A stretch of 64,000 nt of DNA, taken from Pollutimonas subterranea (GTDB taxonomy: Bacteria > Pseudomonadota > Gammaproteobacteria > Burkholderiales > Burkholderiaceae_B). Shown here in pieces: positions 1-7,136 of the stretch (positions are counted from its first letter, which is position 1; each line of letters begins with the position of its first letter). The notes below the pieces were generated by a model. That model was not told where the DNA came from. It made no database searches and saw only the letters and a program-made list of their open reading frames with translations. A program made the position numbers and the translations under genes. The stretch is taken from the NCBI RefSeq assembly GCF_002849655.1, contig NZ_PDNW01000005.1, positions 1 to 64,000 on the forward strand. The letters run 5' to 3'.

Positions 1-80
1 GCCAACAGGCCTTTGGTTTCACTGCGCTTCGCCGTCTGCACCGCGGGTAAACCCTAGGTGTTGGAGCAGCGAAGAACGAA

Positions 81-110
81 ACTATAGCACAGGTATTTTG
101 TGCCGCGCAA
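81..110 (-). promoter_or_regulatory. Possible leftward promoter of a stable-RNA type operon
   Basis: Read on the minus strand there is a -35 box TTGCGC (105-110), an 18-base spacer and a -10 box TATAGT (81-86). The sequence after it, TTCGTTCTTCGCTGC, resembles the leader start seen before betaproteobacterial rRNA operons, but no mature RNA lies inside the window. The transcript would leave through the left edge. This is inference from promoter shape only. Confidence 0.35.
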
Positions 111-364
111 ACGAAAAACGGGGAAATAATACGGAAAAGCGGCCTTTCGTGACCAAAGAATCGATAAGCCCTTGAAACAAAACAGTAAGATATTTTTAAC
201 GGGAATGAAATAATTTGGGGTCGCTGGCCCAATTCACGCGAAAGGGATGGAAAATGGGCTGATTTATGTTCTCCCATCGGCGTCCGGGCTCGCCCAAGAA
301 AGAGTTAACGCGTCACAGCGAAGCTTTGCTGTCCATCCAGGCTGGGGCGCCATCTGCGTTGCAT

Positions 365-465
365 CCCTATATAAGTACCCTCCCTATATAGGCGGCTCTA
401 TCTATATAGAGAGCTAGCGGCCGCTATCTATATAGACAGGTAAGCGACCCGCTATCTATATACAG
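365..465. repeat. Cluster of five TATATA-centred palindromic repeats
   Basis: Five TATATA cores lie at 368-373, 385-390, 403-408, 429-434 and 457-462. Three are perfect 10-bp palindromes (CCTATATAGG 383-392; TCTATATAGA 401-410 and 427-436). The last three share a CTATCTATATA left half. A separate perfect palindrome TAGCGGCCGCTA (415-426) sits between units 3 and 4. Core spacings are 17, 18, 26 and 28 bases. The arrangement looks like iterated sites for a dimeric DNA-binding protein; which one is unknown. ModE-type and PadR-type regulators also use TATA-rich palindromes, but no such gene is adjacent. Confidence 0.75.
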
Positions 466-564
466 AACACATCCGGCGATTAAGACAAGAAGCACACCTC
501 TCAAGACGGGGCGTCTATAGAATGCGTTGGATAGGATGCCAGGAATCCATTCACGGCCACGGCG

Positions 565-1041
565 CTACACGGCCAACTCGGTCGTCTCTTTAATGCGCTG
601 CAAGGTAAAGCTCGACCTCATGTCGACAACAGCAGGATGTTGCATGAGTTTGTCCATGGCAAAGCGGGAAAATTGCGTGAGGTCCTCGACCTGGACGCGC
701 AACAAGTAATCCATGTCACCCGACATGGCATAGCACTCTACGACCTCAGGCCAATCCTGCACATCATGCGCGAAGTCGGAGATCGGCGCATGGCTTGCCC
801 TGTGTATCTTGTTCAGCCTGATGGTCACATATGCCAGCAGCTTGAGCCCGACCTTATCGGGGTCAACGAGCGCGACGTAGCGCTGTATGTAGCCCTCGTC
901 CTCCAGCCTTCGTACCCGGCGCAAGCACGGGCTGGGCGAGAGCGCCACCTTATCGGCAAGATCCTGGTTGCTAAGGCGGCCATTACGTTGCAGTTCCGCC
1001 AGAATTTGCTTATCTATCCGGTCCAAATCATTTTGCGCCAT
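565..1041 (-). CDS. Lrp/AsnC-family transcriptional regulator
   Basis: A 158-residue protein of the usual Lrp/AsnC length. The N-terminal winged helix-turn-helix covers about residues 6-60, beginning DLDRIDKQILAELQRNGR, with the recognition region around LSPSPCLRRVRRLE. The C-terminal RAM (ligand-binding, oligomerisation) domain covers about 68-150 and includes the typical VECYAMSGDMDYLL stretch. These proteins form dimers to octamers and sense amino acids. It is divergent from hppD with 145 bases between the start codons, so it probably controls tyrosine/phenylalanine breakdown and itself. That target is inferred from position only; the ligand cannot be read from the sequence. Confidence 0.92.
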   Translation of the reverse strand: MAQNDLDRIDKQILAELQRNGRLSNQDLADKVALSPSPCLRRVRRLEDEGYIQRYVALVDPDKVGLKLLAYVTIRLNKIHRASHAPISDFAHDVQDWPEVVECYAMSGDMDYLLRVQVEDLTQFSRFAMDKLMQHPAVVDMRSSFTLQRIKETTELAV

Positions 1042-1186
1042 AAACTGCCTATATTCGTTTCAATAGCCATATTAAATTGCTTTAACCACTTTCTATCAAG
1101 GGGATTTCGCAAGCACCTGCCAGGGCATAGTGCTTAAAATCTTGCTATTACCCTACCACCGCCGCCGCATATTGCAGGAGCCTTAT

Positions 1187-2299
1187 ATGACCGCTCAATT
1201 CCAGCCATGGGACAACCCCATGGGCACTGCAGGTTTCGAATTCATTGAATACACTGCCCCCGACCCCGTTGCCCTTGGAAAGGTTTTCGAGGCGCTAGGC
1301 TTCAAAGCCATCGCCAAACACCGCAACAAGGACGTTACGCTCTACCGCCAGGGCGGGATCAATTTCCTTATCAATGCTGAACCAGATTCCTTTGCACAGC
1401 GCTTCGCACGGCTGCATGGGCCATCCATCTGCGCCATCGCATTTCGTGTCGACGATGCCGGAAAAGCCTACAAACGCGCCCTTGAATTGGGTGCGTGGGG
1501 TTTTGATTCGGGTAGCGGCCCCATGGAACTCAATATTCCTGCCATCAAGGGCATAGGCGATTCGCTCATCTATTTGGTGGATCGCTGGCAAGGCAAGCAA
1601 GGGCACGGCGGAATCGGCGACATCAGCATCTACGACGTCGACTTTGAACCCATCGATCCGGCCACCGCCCAGGCGGACCTCAACTACACGGGCGCCGGCC
1701 TGACTATTGTCGACCACCTGACCCACAACGTGCACAAAGGCCGCATGGACGAATGGGCCGAGTTCTATGAGCGGCTGTTCAACTTCCGCGAGGTTCGATA
1801 CTTCGATATTGAAGGCAAGGTGACAGGCGTGAAGTCCAAGGCCATGACTTCGCCTTGCGGCAATATCCGCATTCCCATCAATGAAGAAGGCACAGAGGAA
1901 AAAGGCCAGATTCAAGAGTACCTGGATCTCTATCGCGGTGAAGGCATACAGCACATCGCCCTGGCCAGCGACAATATCTATGGCACGGTGGAACACTTGC
2001 GAAGTGCCGGGCTTCAGTTCCTGGACACCCCCGACACGTATTACGAACTGCTCGACCGCCGCCTGCCCAACCATGGCGAAGACGTTTCCCGTTTGCAAGC
2101 GAACAAAATACTGCTGGATGGCGCCGCAGAAGGCGAACTGTTATTGCAAATATTTACCGAGAACCAGATCGGCCCCATCTTTTTCGAGATCATCCAGCGC
2201 AAGGGCAATGAAGGTTTTGGAGAAGGCAACTTTAAGGCGCTGTTCGAGTCCATCGAACTCGATCAAATGCGGCGAGGCGTGCTGAAAAACGTCGAATAG
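1187..2299 (+). CDS. hppD: 4-hydroxyphenylpyruvate dioxygenase
   Basis: A 370-residue cytosolic Fe(II) dioxygenase that turns 4-hydroxyphenylpyruvate into homogentisate in tyrosine catabolism. The two vicinal-oxygen-chelate halves are visible. The expected iron ligands are His177 (VDHLTHNV), His256 (GIQHIAL) and Glu325 (LLLQIFTE), and the C-terminal helix region is intact. An earlier in-frame ATG at 1130 exists, but the start at 1187 has GCAGGAG just upstream and gives the normal family length, so it is preferred. The later homogentisate enzymes are not in the window. The divergent Lrp-type gene is the likely regulator. Confidence 0.96.
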   Translation: MTAQFQPWDNPMGTAGFEFIEYTAPDPVALGKVFEALGFKAIAKHRNKDVTLYRQGGINFLINAEPDSFAQRFARLHGPSICAIAFRVDDAGKAYKRALELGAWGFDSGSGPMELNIPAIKGIGDSLIYLVDRWQGKQGHGGIGDISIYDVDFEPIDPATAQADLNYTGAGLTIVDHLTHNVHKGRMDEWAEFYERLFNFREVRYFDIEGKVTGVKSKAMTSPCGNIRIPINEEGTEEKGQIQEYLDLYRGEGIQHIALASDNIYGTVEHLRSAGLQFLDTPDTYYELLDRRLPNHGEDVSRLQANKILLDGAAEGELLLQIFTENQIGPIFFEIIQRKGNEGFGEGNFKALFESIELDQMRRGVLKNVE

Positions 2300-2309
2300 C
2301 ATTGCGGTA

Positions 2310-2336
2310 CAGGCAACGGGGTAACCCTGTTGCCTG
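2310..2336 (+). terminator. Hairpin after hppD, possible terminator
   Basis: A 12-bp stem (2310-2321 with 2325-2336, one G-T wobble) closes a three-base loop 11 bases after the hppD stop. It has no T tract, so efficient intrinsic termination is uncertain. Confidence 0.45.
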
Positions 2337-2378
2337 AAAACCGATAAAATCGCTGCACTCAATATGCAGGGAAGCGTG

Positions 2379-3344
2379 ATGCTCTCGTATCCAAAGACCA
2401 TGCTGTCGCGCAGCTGGCACATGTTTATTGCTGTCAGCAAGGTCATGCTCCCGGTCATGATCATCGTCCAGATCGCTCAAGAATTTGGCCTGGTGGACCT
2501 CGTGGGCCGCGTCATCGCACCGGCCATGTCCCTGCTGAACCTTCCCCCCGAAGCCGGCATCATCTGGGCCACCACGCTACTGATCGGAATATACGGCGGC
2601 ATCGCCTCGCTAAGCAGCCTGGCCGGCACCATCGACATGACAGCCGGACAGCTCAGCGCCCTGTGCGCCATGATGCTTTTTGCGCATGGTCTGCCGGTAG
2701 AACAGGCTATCGTACGGCGCGCGGGAGCGGGCTTCTGGGTAACAGGCGCATTGCGCGTTGGGACGGCCTTGGTGTACGGTGCTGCCGTCTCGTGGGCTTG
2801 CTATTTCACTGGCGCGCTCGCCGACCCCGTATCTTTCGAGTGGCTTAGGGGATCGGACACGGCGGTTGCCGCGGCATCCGGCGGTTATCTGGACTGGATA
2901 CGAGCCACTGCGTTTTCGCTGGCCCTGACTTTTGTAATCATTGCAGTCCTCGTGGTCATACTCGACGTGCTGGAGCGTCTAGGCATTACCCGGCGTATTA
3001 CGGCCGCCATGATGCCCTTGCTTCGCGTTTCAGGCTTGAACGCCCAGGTTGCACCGGTGACCACCGTCGGGGTATTGCTTGGACTTACCTATGGCGGCGC
3101 GCTGATCATCGAAGAGGCGGAGAAGCAGAACTTCTCGCCGCGGACACGATTGTTGGCCTTGTCGTGGCTATCACTATCCCATTCCCTGATTGAAGACACC
3201 CTGCTGCTGATGGCGTTGGGTGCCGATATATGGGTAATACTGGTCGGCCGTGTTTTAGTGACCCTGGCCATTGTTGCGGTACTGGCCAGGCTGACAGGCG
3301 GAGGTAGCCGAAGCGCTGTCCACGTCAGCGTTCAGCAGCCCTGA
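2379..3344 (+). CDS. Nucleoside-recognition (Gate) domain membrane protein
   Basis: About 321 residues with some eight hydrophobic segments and the Gate/nucleoside-recognition signature in two places, for example GIIWATTLLIGIYGGIAS and a second copy around TTVGVLLGLTYGGALIIEE. Proteins of this family (YjiH/SpmA-like) sit in the inner membrane and are thought to move or gate nucleoside-like or other small solutes; the substrate is not known. An upstream in-frame ATG at 2364 is possible, but AGGGAAG four bases before 2379 makes the later start better. It stands alone between hppD and a convergent cytochrome gene. Confidence 0.8.
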   Translation: MLSYPKTMLSRSWHMFIAVSKVMLPVMIIVQIAQEFGLVDLVGRVIAPAMSLLNLPPEAGIIWATTLLIGIYGGIASLSSLAGTIDMTAGQLSALCAMMLFAHGLPVEQAIVRRAGAGFWVTGALRVGTALVYGAAVSWACYFTGALADPVSFEWLRGSDTAVAAASGGYLDWIRATAFSLALTFVIIAVLVVILDVLERLGITRRITAAMMPLLRVSGLNAQVAPVTTVGVLLGLTYGGALIIEEAEKQNFSPRTRLLALSWLSLSHSLIEDTLLLMALGADIWVILVGRVLVTLAIVAVLARLTGGGSRSAVHVSVQQP

Positions 3345-3386
3345 ATTCAACACACTGATACATAGCCGTGGCGCTAACAGCGCATG

Positions 3387-3734
3387 CTATTTGATCTCGG
3401 GCAGATTTTTGTCCGCCAGCGACAGTATCCATGCGGCGATCAACTGGGCATTCGCAGGACTTACCTGTGGCTGGGCAGGCATGGGTACGGCACCCCAGCG
3501 ACCACGCCCCCCGTGCCGTATGGTGTTGGCCAGGTATTCCAAGGCGCCGTCCTGATTGGCGAATCGCTGCGCAACCAGCGTGAAAGACGGGCCTACCCTT
3601 TTCTTGTCGACCTGATGGCATGCCAGGCAGTTATTGGATTTGGCCAGGTCAATACCAGTGGTCTGGGCGGTCACATTGGCGCTCAGTCCAAAGCTGGCCC
3701 AGCACAATAAAGTGATGAAAAAACGTGAATACAT
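3387..3734 (-). CDS. Small periplasmic class I cytochrome c
   Basis: A 115-residue protein with an N-terminal signal peptide (about 1-23, cut near TAQ). The single haem-binding motif CLACH is at residues 36-40, and a plausible sixth ligand Met85 lies in GAVPMPAQ. Size and the late MPAQ loop fit the c551/c8 electron-carrier group. It is convergent with the Gate-domain gene and divergent from lgt, with no oxidase partner nearby, so its redox partner cannot be named. Confidence 0.9.
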   Translation of the reverse strand: MYSRFFITLLCWASFGLSANVTAQTTGIDLAKSNNCLACHQVDKKRVGPSFTLVAQRFANQDGALEYLANTIRHGGRGRWGAVPMPAQPQVSPANAQLIAAWILSLADKNLPEIK

Positions 3735-3836
3735 AAACTACCTGACTGCGTTAAAAGAAATGCCGGATTCAAAGCAGGCCAGCTTGAGCCTGTATCGCGG
3801 TATTATCGGCCATATTTCAACAAGACAATCAAAGCC

Positions 3837-4634
3837 ATGCTTCACTATCCGCAAATCGACCCCGTCGCCCTGCAAATCGGCCCGGTGGCCATACACTGGT
3901 ATGGCCTCATGTATCTCATCGGCTTTGCGTTGGTGTGGGTGCTTGGGCGGTGGCGTATCAACAGGGGCGACACCGACCTGAGCTTGCGCGACCTTGAAGA
4001 CATCATTTTCTATTGCGTGCTTGGCGTGGTGGTGGGCGGCCGCCTGGGTTATGTGTTGTTCTACAAGCCCGCCGAATATCTCGCCCGTCCGCTGGAAATC
4101 TTCTATTTATGGCAAGGCGGCATGTCGTTTCATGGCGGGCTGGTGGGTGTAATCGTCGTGCTGCTGATTTTCGCGCGCAAACGCAATAAATCCCTTCTGG
4201 AAATCGGCGATTTCGTTGCGCCGTTGATCCCGCTGGGCCTGGCAGCCGGACGCCTGGGCAATTTCATCAATGGCGAGCTATGGGGCCGACCCACCACATT
4301 ACCATGGGGCATGGTGTTCCCACATACCGAAGACGGCATTGCACGCCATCCCTCGCAGTTATACGAAATGGGCCTAGAAGGATTCGCGCTGTTTGCCCTG
4401 GTCTGGCTCTTCGCGCGCAAGAAGCGGCCCGTCGGTCAGGTCAGCGCCGTATTCCTCATGGGTTACGGCACGTTCAGATTCCTGGCGGAATTTACGCGAG
4501 AGCCCGACTATTACCTGGGCCTGTTGGCGGGCGGCTTGTCCATGGGCCAGTTGTTGTCGCTGCCCATGGTCCTGGCCGGTGCGATTATTTTTGCGTGGTC
4601 TGTAAAAAAATCGAACCGCGAATCGACACCGTGA
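3837..4634 (+). CDS. lgt: Prolipoprotein diacylglyceryl transferase
   Basis: A 265-residue inner-membrane enzyme that transfers diacylglycerol from phosphatidylglycerol to the lipobox cysteine of prolipoproteins. The family motifs are clear: the HGGLVGV stretch, the signature [16 protein letters not shown], and a conserved late region AEFTREPD. Seven to eight hydrophobic segments match the family. The client lipoproteins Pal and ChaN are encoded in this window. Its last 50 bases overlap the end of the convergent SIMPL gene. Confidence 0.97.
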   Translation: MLHYPQIDPVALQIGPVAIHWYGLMYLIGFALVWVLGRWRINRGDTDLSLRDLEDIIFYCVLGVVVGGRLGYVLFYKPAEYLARPLEIFYLWQGGMSFHGGLVGVIVVLLIFARKRNKSLLEIGDFVAPLIPLGLAAGRLGNFINGELWGRPTTLPWGMVFPHTEDGIARHPSQLYEMGLEGFALFALVWLFARKKRPVGQVSAVFLMGYGTFRFLAEFTREPDYYLGLLAGGLSMGQLLSLPMVLAGAIIFAWSVKKSNRESTP

Positions 4635-5322
4635 CCGTTTCCGTGCCGCCTTCCAATGGGACACTGGATTTGTCTGCGGCCATTCCGACCATGCGCTGAG
4701 CAGGCTGGTACTGGGCTCCGGCGCCACTCAAGTCGATATTGCGTATGGAATAGCCGGCAAAGCCCAGCGCATCGGTCAAGGCCTGGGCCCGCTGGCCGAA
4801 AGCCTTGACGGCTTGCGTCAGCAAGGCCTCTTCGTGTTTCGCCCGGACTTGCGGCGAAACCGAAAAATCAAGGTTTGAAATGGGCATGCGATCGCTTAAT
4901 TTTGCTGCGAGCTCGGATGCCGCGGCGAAATCCGTGGATTTCAGGAAAATTTCACCGCGCCCGCGCCAATTTGATATCTTGCCCTTCTCATTGTTCATGG
5001 GCCATACATGGTAGTTGCCGCTACTGACTTTCACCTTGGCATCGCCCTTGGCATCGTCCATCACGCTTTGCAGCGTCTTGCTGAGGGATTTGGCAACGGC
5101 CGACTGCGTGGCATCGCTGACTTCGGACGCAAGCGTGATTCTCACGGTGTCCTGAGCAATCTGTTCGGACGCTTCAGCACGCAAGCTTGCCTGTGGCCAC
5201 TTCCCGCCTTTCGGCTCGTCATCGCCTTCTTGCTGCGCCAATACCGGTAACGTCATGGTACTTGCACCCACACTCAAAGCGAGTGCGAACAGCCGTTTTC
5301 GATTCTGCCCTGATAAGTACAT
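4585..5322 (-). CDS. SIMPL-domain (DUF541) periplasmic protein
   Basis: A 245-residue protein with a signal peptide (about 1-30, ending LPVLAQ) and a SIMPL/DUF541 domain over the rest. Family features include regular amphipathic strands and the late [19 protein letters not shown] stretch. The family is loosely tied to stress and envelope functions, without a defined reaction. The open frame continues upstream to 5481, but that extension runs through the 6S RNA gene and would hide the signal peptide, so the start at 5322 with GGGATGA before it was chosen. The 3' end overlaps lgt by 50 bases in antisense. Confidence 0.85.
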   Translation of the reverse strand: MYLSGQNRKRLFALALSVGASTMTLPVLAQQEGDDEPKGGKWPQASLRAEASEQIAQDTVRITLASEVSDATQSAVAKSLSKTLQSVMDDAKGDAKVKVSSGNYHVWPMNNEKGKISNWRGRGEIFLKSTDFAAASELAAKLSDRMPISNLDFSVSPQVRAKHEEALLTQAVKAFGQRAQALTDALGFAGYSIRNIDLSGAGAQYQPAQRMVGMAADKSSVPLEGGTETVTVSIRGSIFLQTTQK

Positions 5323-5335
5323 AGTTTCATCCCAT

Positions 5336-5365
5336 AAAGAAAAAGCTCGTCCGAAGACGAGCTTT
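5336..5365 (-). terminator. Intrinsic terminator of 6S RNA
   Basis: On the minus strand a perfect 10-bp stem (5356-5365 with 5342-5351) closes a TTCG tetraloop and runs into TTTTCTTTA. It directly follows the 3' arm of the 6S RNA. Confidence 0.85.
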
Positions 5366-5369
5366 GATA

Positions 5370-5556
5370 AATTGCCCCGCCTGTGCCGTCTAGGCCGGCA
5401 TCCTGGAACCGAGGGTTCAAGGTGGTCGCCTTCAGTCAAGCTTCGGGTTCGCCATAAATGGAGAGCACTCCTACTTGTCAATCCAGCAACCGGTATGCCA
5501 AAAGCATTGGTTCAAGGAATGTATGGCCAAGGTCACGAACACGGCAGGGACTAACT
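5370..5556 (-). ncRNA. ssrS: 6S RNA
   Basis: About 185 nucleotides on the minus strand. The 5' arm CCCTGCCGTG (5541-5550) pairs with the 3' arm CACAGGCGGGG (5375-5385) with one bulged A, giving the closing stem. The interior carries the long rod-like pairings and the typical late element GGCGACCACCTTGAACCC. 6S RNA binds sigma70 RNA polymerase as an open-promoter mimic in stationary phase. Position supports the call: it lies 45 bases downstream of zapA, the common proteobacterial order, and ends in a strong terminator. Exact 5' and 3' ends are estimated. Confidence 0.9.
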
Positions 5557-5559
5557 GGT

Positions 5560-5580
5560 GGATATTGAATGCCAATATCC
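5560..5580. repeat. Inverted repeat at the 6S RNA promoter
   Basis: GGATATTG (5560-5567) and CAATATCC (5573-5580) form a perfect 8-bp inverted repeat around five bases, between zapA and the 6S 5' end. On the minus strand it contains CAATAT at the place expected for the 6S -10 box. It may be part of the promoter, an operator, or a weak zapA terminator. Confidence 0.5.
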
Positions 5581-5599
5581 GAAAACTATTATGTTGATT

Positions 5600-5914
5600 C
5601 TACCTCTGAGCTTGAGTTGCTGGCCCGACTACTTGGTCGAGCATGTTGTTCATGTCATCAATTTTACGCTTGAAATCACCCAATGCAAGGTTACTTAGCG
5701 GTCCGTCGGGTGCGCGCATGGCTAAAAGCTCGACGGCGATCTGAATTGCCGCCATAACTGCAATGCGCTCGTTGCTGGCCACCTTGCCCGAACCTTTTAC
5801 ACCAAGCATGCGTTGATCGACGTGGCGTACCGCTGCCAGCAGAGCTTCTTTTTCGGCGGGCATGCATGCTAAGGAGTAATCCCGGCCCAGAATGGATACG
5901 TCTATGCGTTCCAT
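5600..5914 (-). CDS. zapA: Cell division protein ZapA
   Basis: A 104-residue protein that cross-links FtsZ protofilaments at the division ring. It starts with the family's MERIDVSILGRDYSLACMP, followed by the globular head and a C-terminal coiled-coil region after residue 50 (NERIAVMAAIQIAVELLAM). It is the second gene of a pair, six bases after the coiled-coil gene, with 6S RNA next downstream. Confidence 0.94.
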   Translation of the reverse strand: MERIDVSILGRDYSLACMPAEKEALLAAVRHVDQRMLGVKGSGKVASNERIAVMAAIQIAVELLAMRAPDGPLSNLALGDFKRKIDDMNNMLDQVVGPATQAQR

Positions 5915-5920
5915 AATACT

Positions 5921-6325
5921 CTACTCCTGCGGCGCGCCGGGCAGGCGCACTAAGATTGAATCGATATGTTCGCGAGCCTTGTCAGCCACGACGCGCAAAC
6001 GCGAGGTATCGGACTGACTGGCCGCAAGCTTCAGCTTCAGTGCTTCGCACTCGGTCCTGTACTGCGTGACTTCGACTTGCAGCGTCGCATGGGCAGCATC
6101 GGTCGCGGAACGAAGTGTGTTCATCTCGGCTTCGTGCACACTGACGCGCTGAGCCATGGACGCATATTCGGCTTCGCGCCGCAACAGTTGGTCGCGCAAG
6201 GCGGAGCGCTCGTCCTCGAGATTTTTAAGGCGAGCCTGCAAGGCAGCGCGTTCGCTTTGAAGCTGGCGGGCGAACTGTACCATTTGCCCGATACGGGCAG
6301 CGAGAGAATCTAGATCTTGCAACAT
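5921..6325 (-). CDS. Coiled-coil protein upstream of zapA (ZapB-like)
   Basis: About 134 residues, almost wholly heptad coiled coil (roughly 5-120, rich in Leu, Gln, Glu and Arg: QLQSERAALQARLKNLEDER). Small coiled-coil proteins in this position belong to the TIGR02449/ZapB-like group and are presumed to work with ZapA at the division site. The open frame extends to 6406, but the added residues are not coiled coil and look non-coding, so MLQDLDSLAARIGQ at 6325 was taken as the start. No strong ribosome-binding site is visible there. Confidence 0.78.
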   Translation of the reverse strand: MLQDLDSLAARIGQMVQFARQLQSERAALQARLKNLEDERSALRDQLLRREAEYASMAQRVSVHEAEMNTLRSATDAAHATLQVEVTQYRTECEALKLKLAASQSDTSRLRVVADKAREHIDSILVRLPGAPQE

Positions 6326-6659
6326 GGGCGTTATCGTAAACCATCCCACACCGATGTGGATAGGGAAAAATGAAAACCAATCATAACCTTTCACCGCTCT
6401 TTCCAAAACCTTTCAGTTTTCTTTCATGCAGGGCTTGAAAATGCATGATAAGCCGCATGACGGCAAAAAAAAGGCATTTTCAGGGGTAAACCCTAAACCA
6501 ACTCGCCCCTGTCTTGCTTCTCAGCCCTCCCCGCGTCTATTACCATGCCTCACCTTTCGATATTCAGCCAGTCTGATTGTCTTCGCGAAACGCAGGGACT
6601 CGTGCAGATACGCTTGAGAATATCTTGTTCTACCTCGCTGTCAGGGAGTTTTCGTCAAC
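6326..6659. other. Divergent intergenic region, zapA side / tctBA side
   Basis: It must hold the leftward promoter for the zapB-like/zapA pair and the rightward promoter for tctBA. It includes the 12-mer GGGTAAACCCTA (6484-6495) that also occurs at 45-56. AGGGAG about ten bases before 6660 is the likely tctB ribosome-binding site. Short open frames here have no support. Confidence 0.5.
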
Positions 6660-7121
6660 ATGCAGCTCAGAAATAAACAGGACTTCTGGTCCGGTATTAT
6701 GTTCGTCACCATAGGCGTCGGCTTTGCGTTAGTCGCCACCAATTACTCCATGGGTACCGCTGCCCGCATGGGTCCCGGCTATTTCCCCTTCTGGTTGGGC
6801 GTCTGCCTGGCCGTGTTGGGCGCATGCGTCACACTCGGCTCCATGTCCAAAAAGGCAGAAGAAACTGAAGTCGAAAAATTCGACTGGAAGATCGTGTTCG
6901 TCGTGATCGGATCGGTTGCGCTGTGCGGCAGCGTACTAGACTTCCTTGGTGTCTATATTTCGGTCTTCCTGCTGGTGTTTCTCAGCAGCATGGCAAGCCA
7001 CATCTTCAACTGGAAGGTCGCCGCGATCAACGCGATATTTATCGTCCTGTTCGTATGGCTGGCATTTATCAAGGGTCTAGGTCTGATCTTCCCCTTGTGG
7101 CCTAGCTTTCTCGGCAACTAA
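6660..7121 (+). CDS. tctB: Tripartite tricarboxylate transporter, small subunit TctB
   Basis: A 153-residue inner-membrane protein with four hydrophobic segments (about 12-30, 42-60, 80-100, 115-148) and the family-typical ARMGPGYFPFWLG motif at about 35-47. TctB is the small membrane subunit of TTT carboxylate importers. It lies 15 bases before tctA. The third component, a TctC/Bug binding protein, is not adjacent; the only one in the window is at 27488. Confidence 0.92.
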   Translation: MQLRNKQDFWSGIMFVTIGVGFALVATNYSMGTAARMGPGYFPFWLGVCLAVLGACVTLGSMSKKAEETEVEKFDWKIVFVVIGSVALCGSVLDFLGVYISVFLLVFLSSMASHIFNWKVAAINAIFIVLFVWLAFIKGLGLIFPLWPSFLGN

Positions 7122-7136
7122 ACGGAAATCGGAAAA

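Larger units (their letters stand above)
1..564. other. Non-coding left end, no gene seen
   Basis: No convincing coding frame is present. Three things stand out. A sigma70-like promoter faces left near 81-110. The 12-mer GGGTAAACCCTA lies at 45-56 and recurs at 6484-6495. A cluster of TATATA-centred palindromes occupies 365-465. The rest (about 121-360) is moderately AT-rich with no structure I can interpret. The Lrp-family gene ends at 565, so the palindromes lie past its 3' end rather than in its promoter. Confidence 0.6.

Noticed and set aside
1295-2098. 267-residue minus-strand frame inside hppD
   Set aside because: Fully contained in hppD, with no recognisable domain.
5323-5481. N-terminal extension of the SIMPL gene
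   Set aside because: It reads through the 6S RNA gene and would bury the signal peptide.
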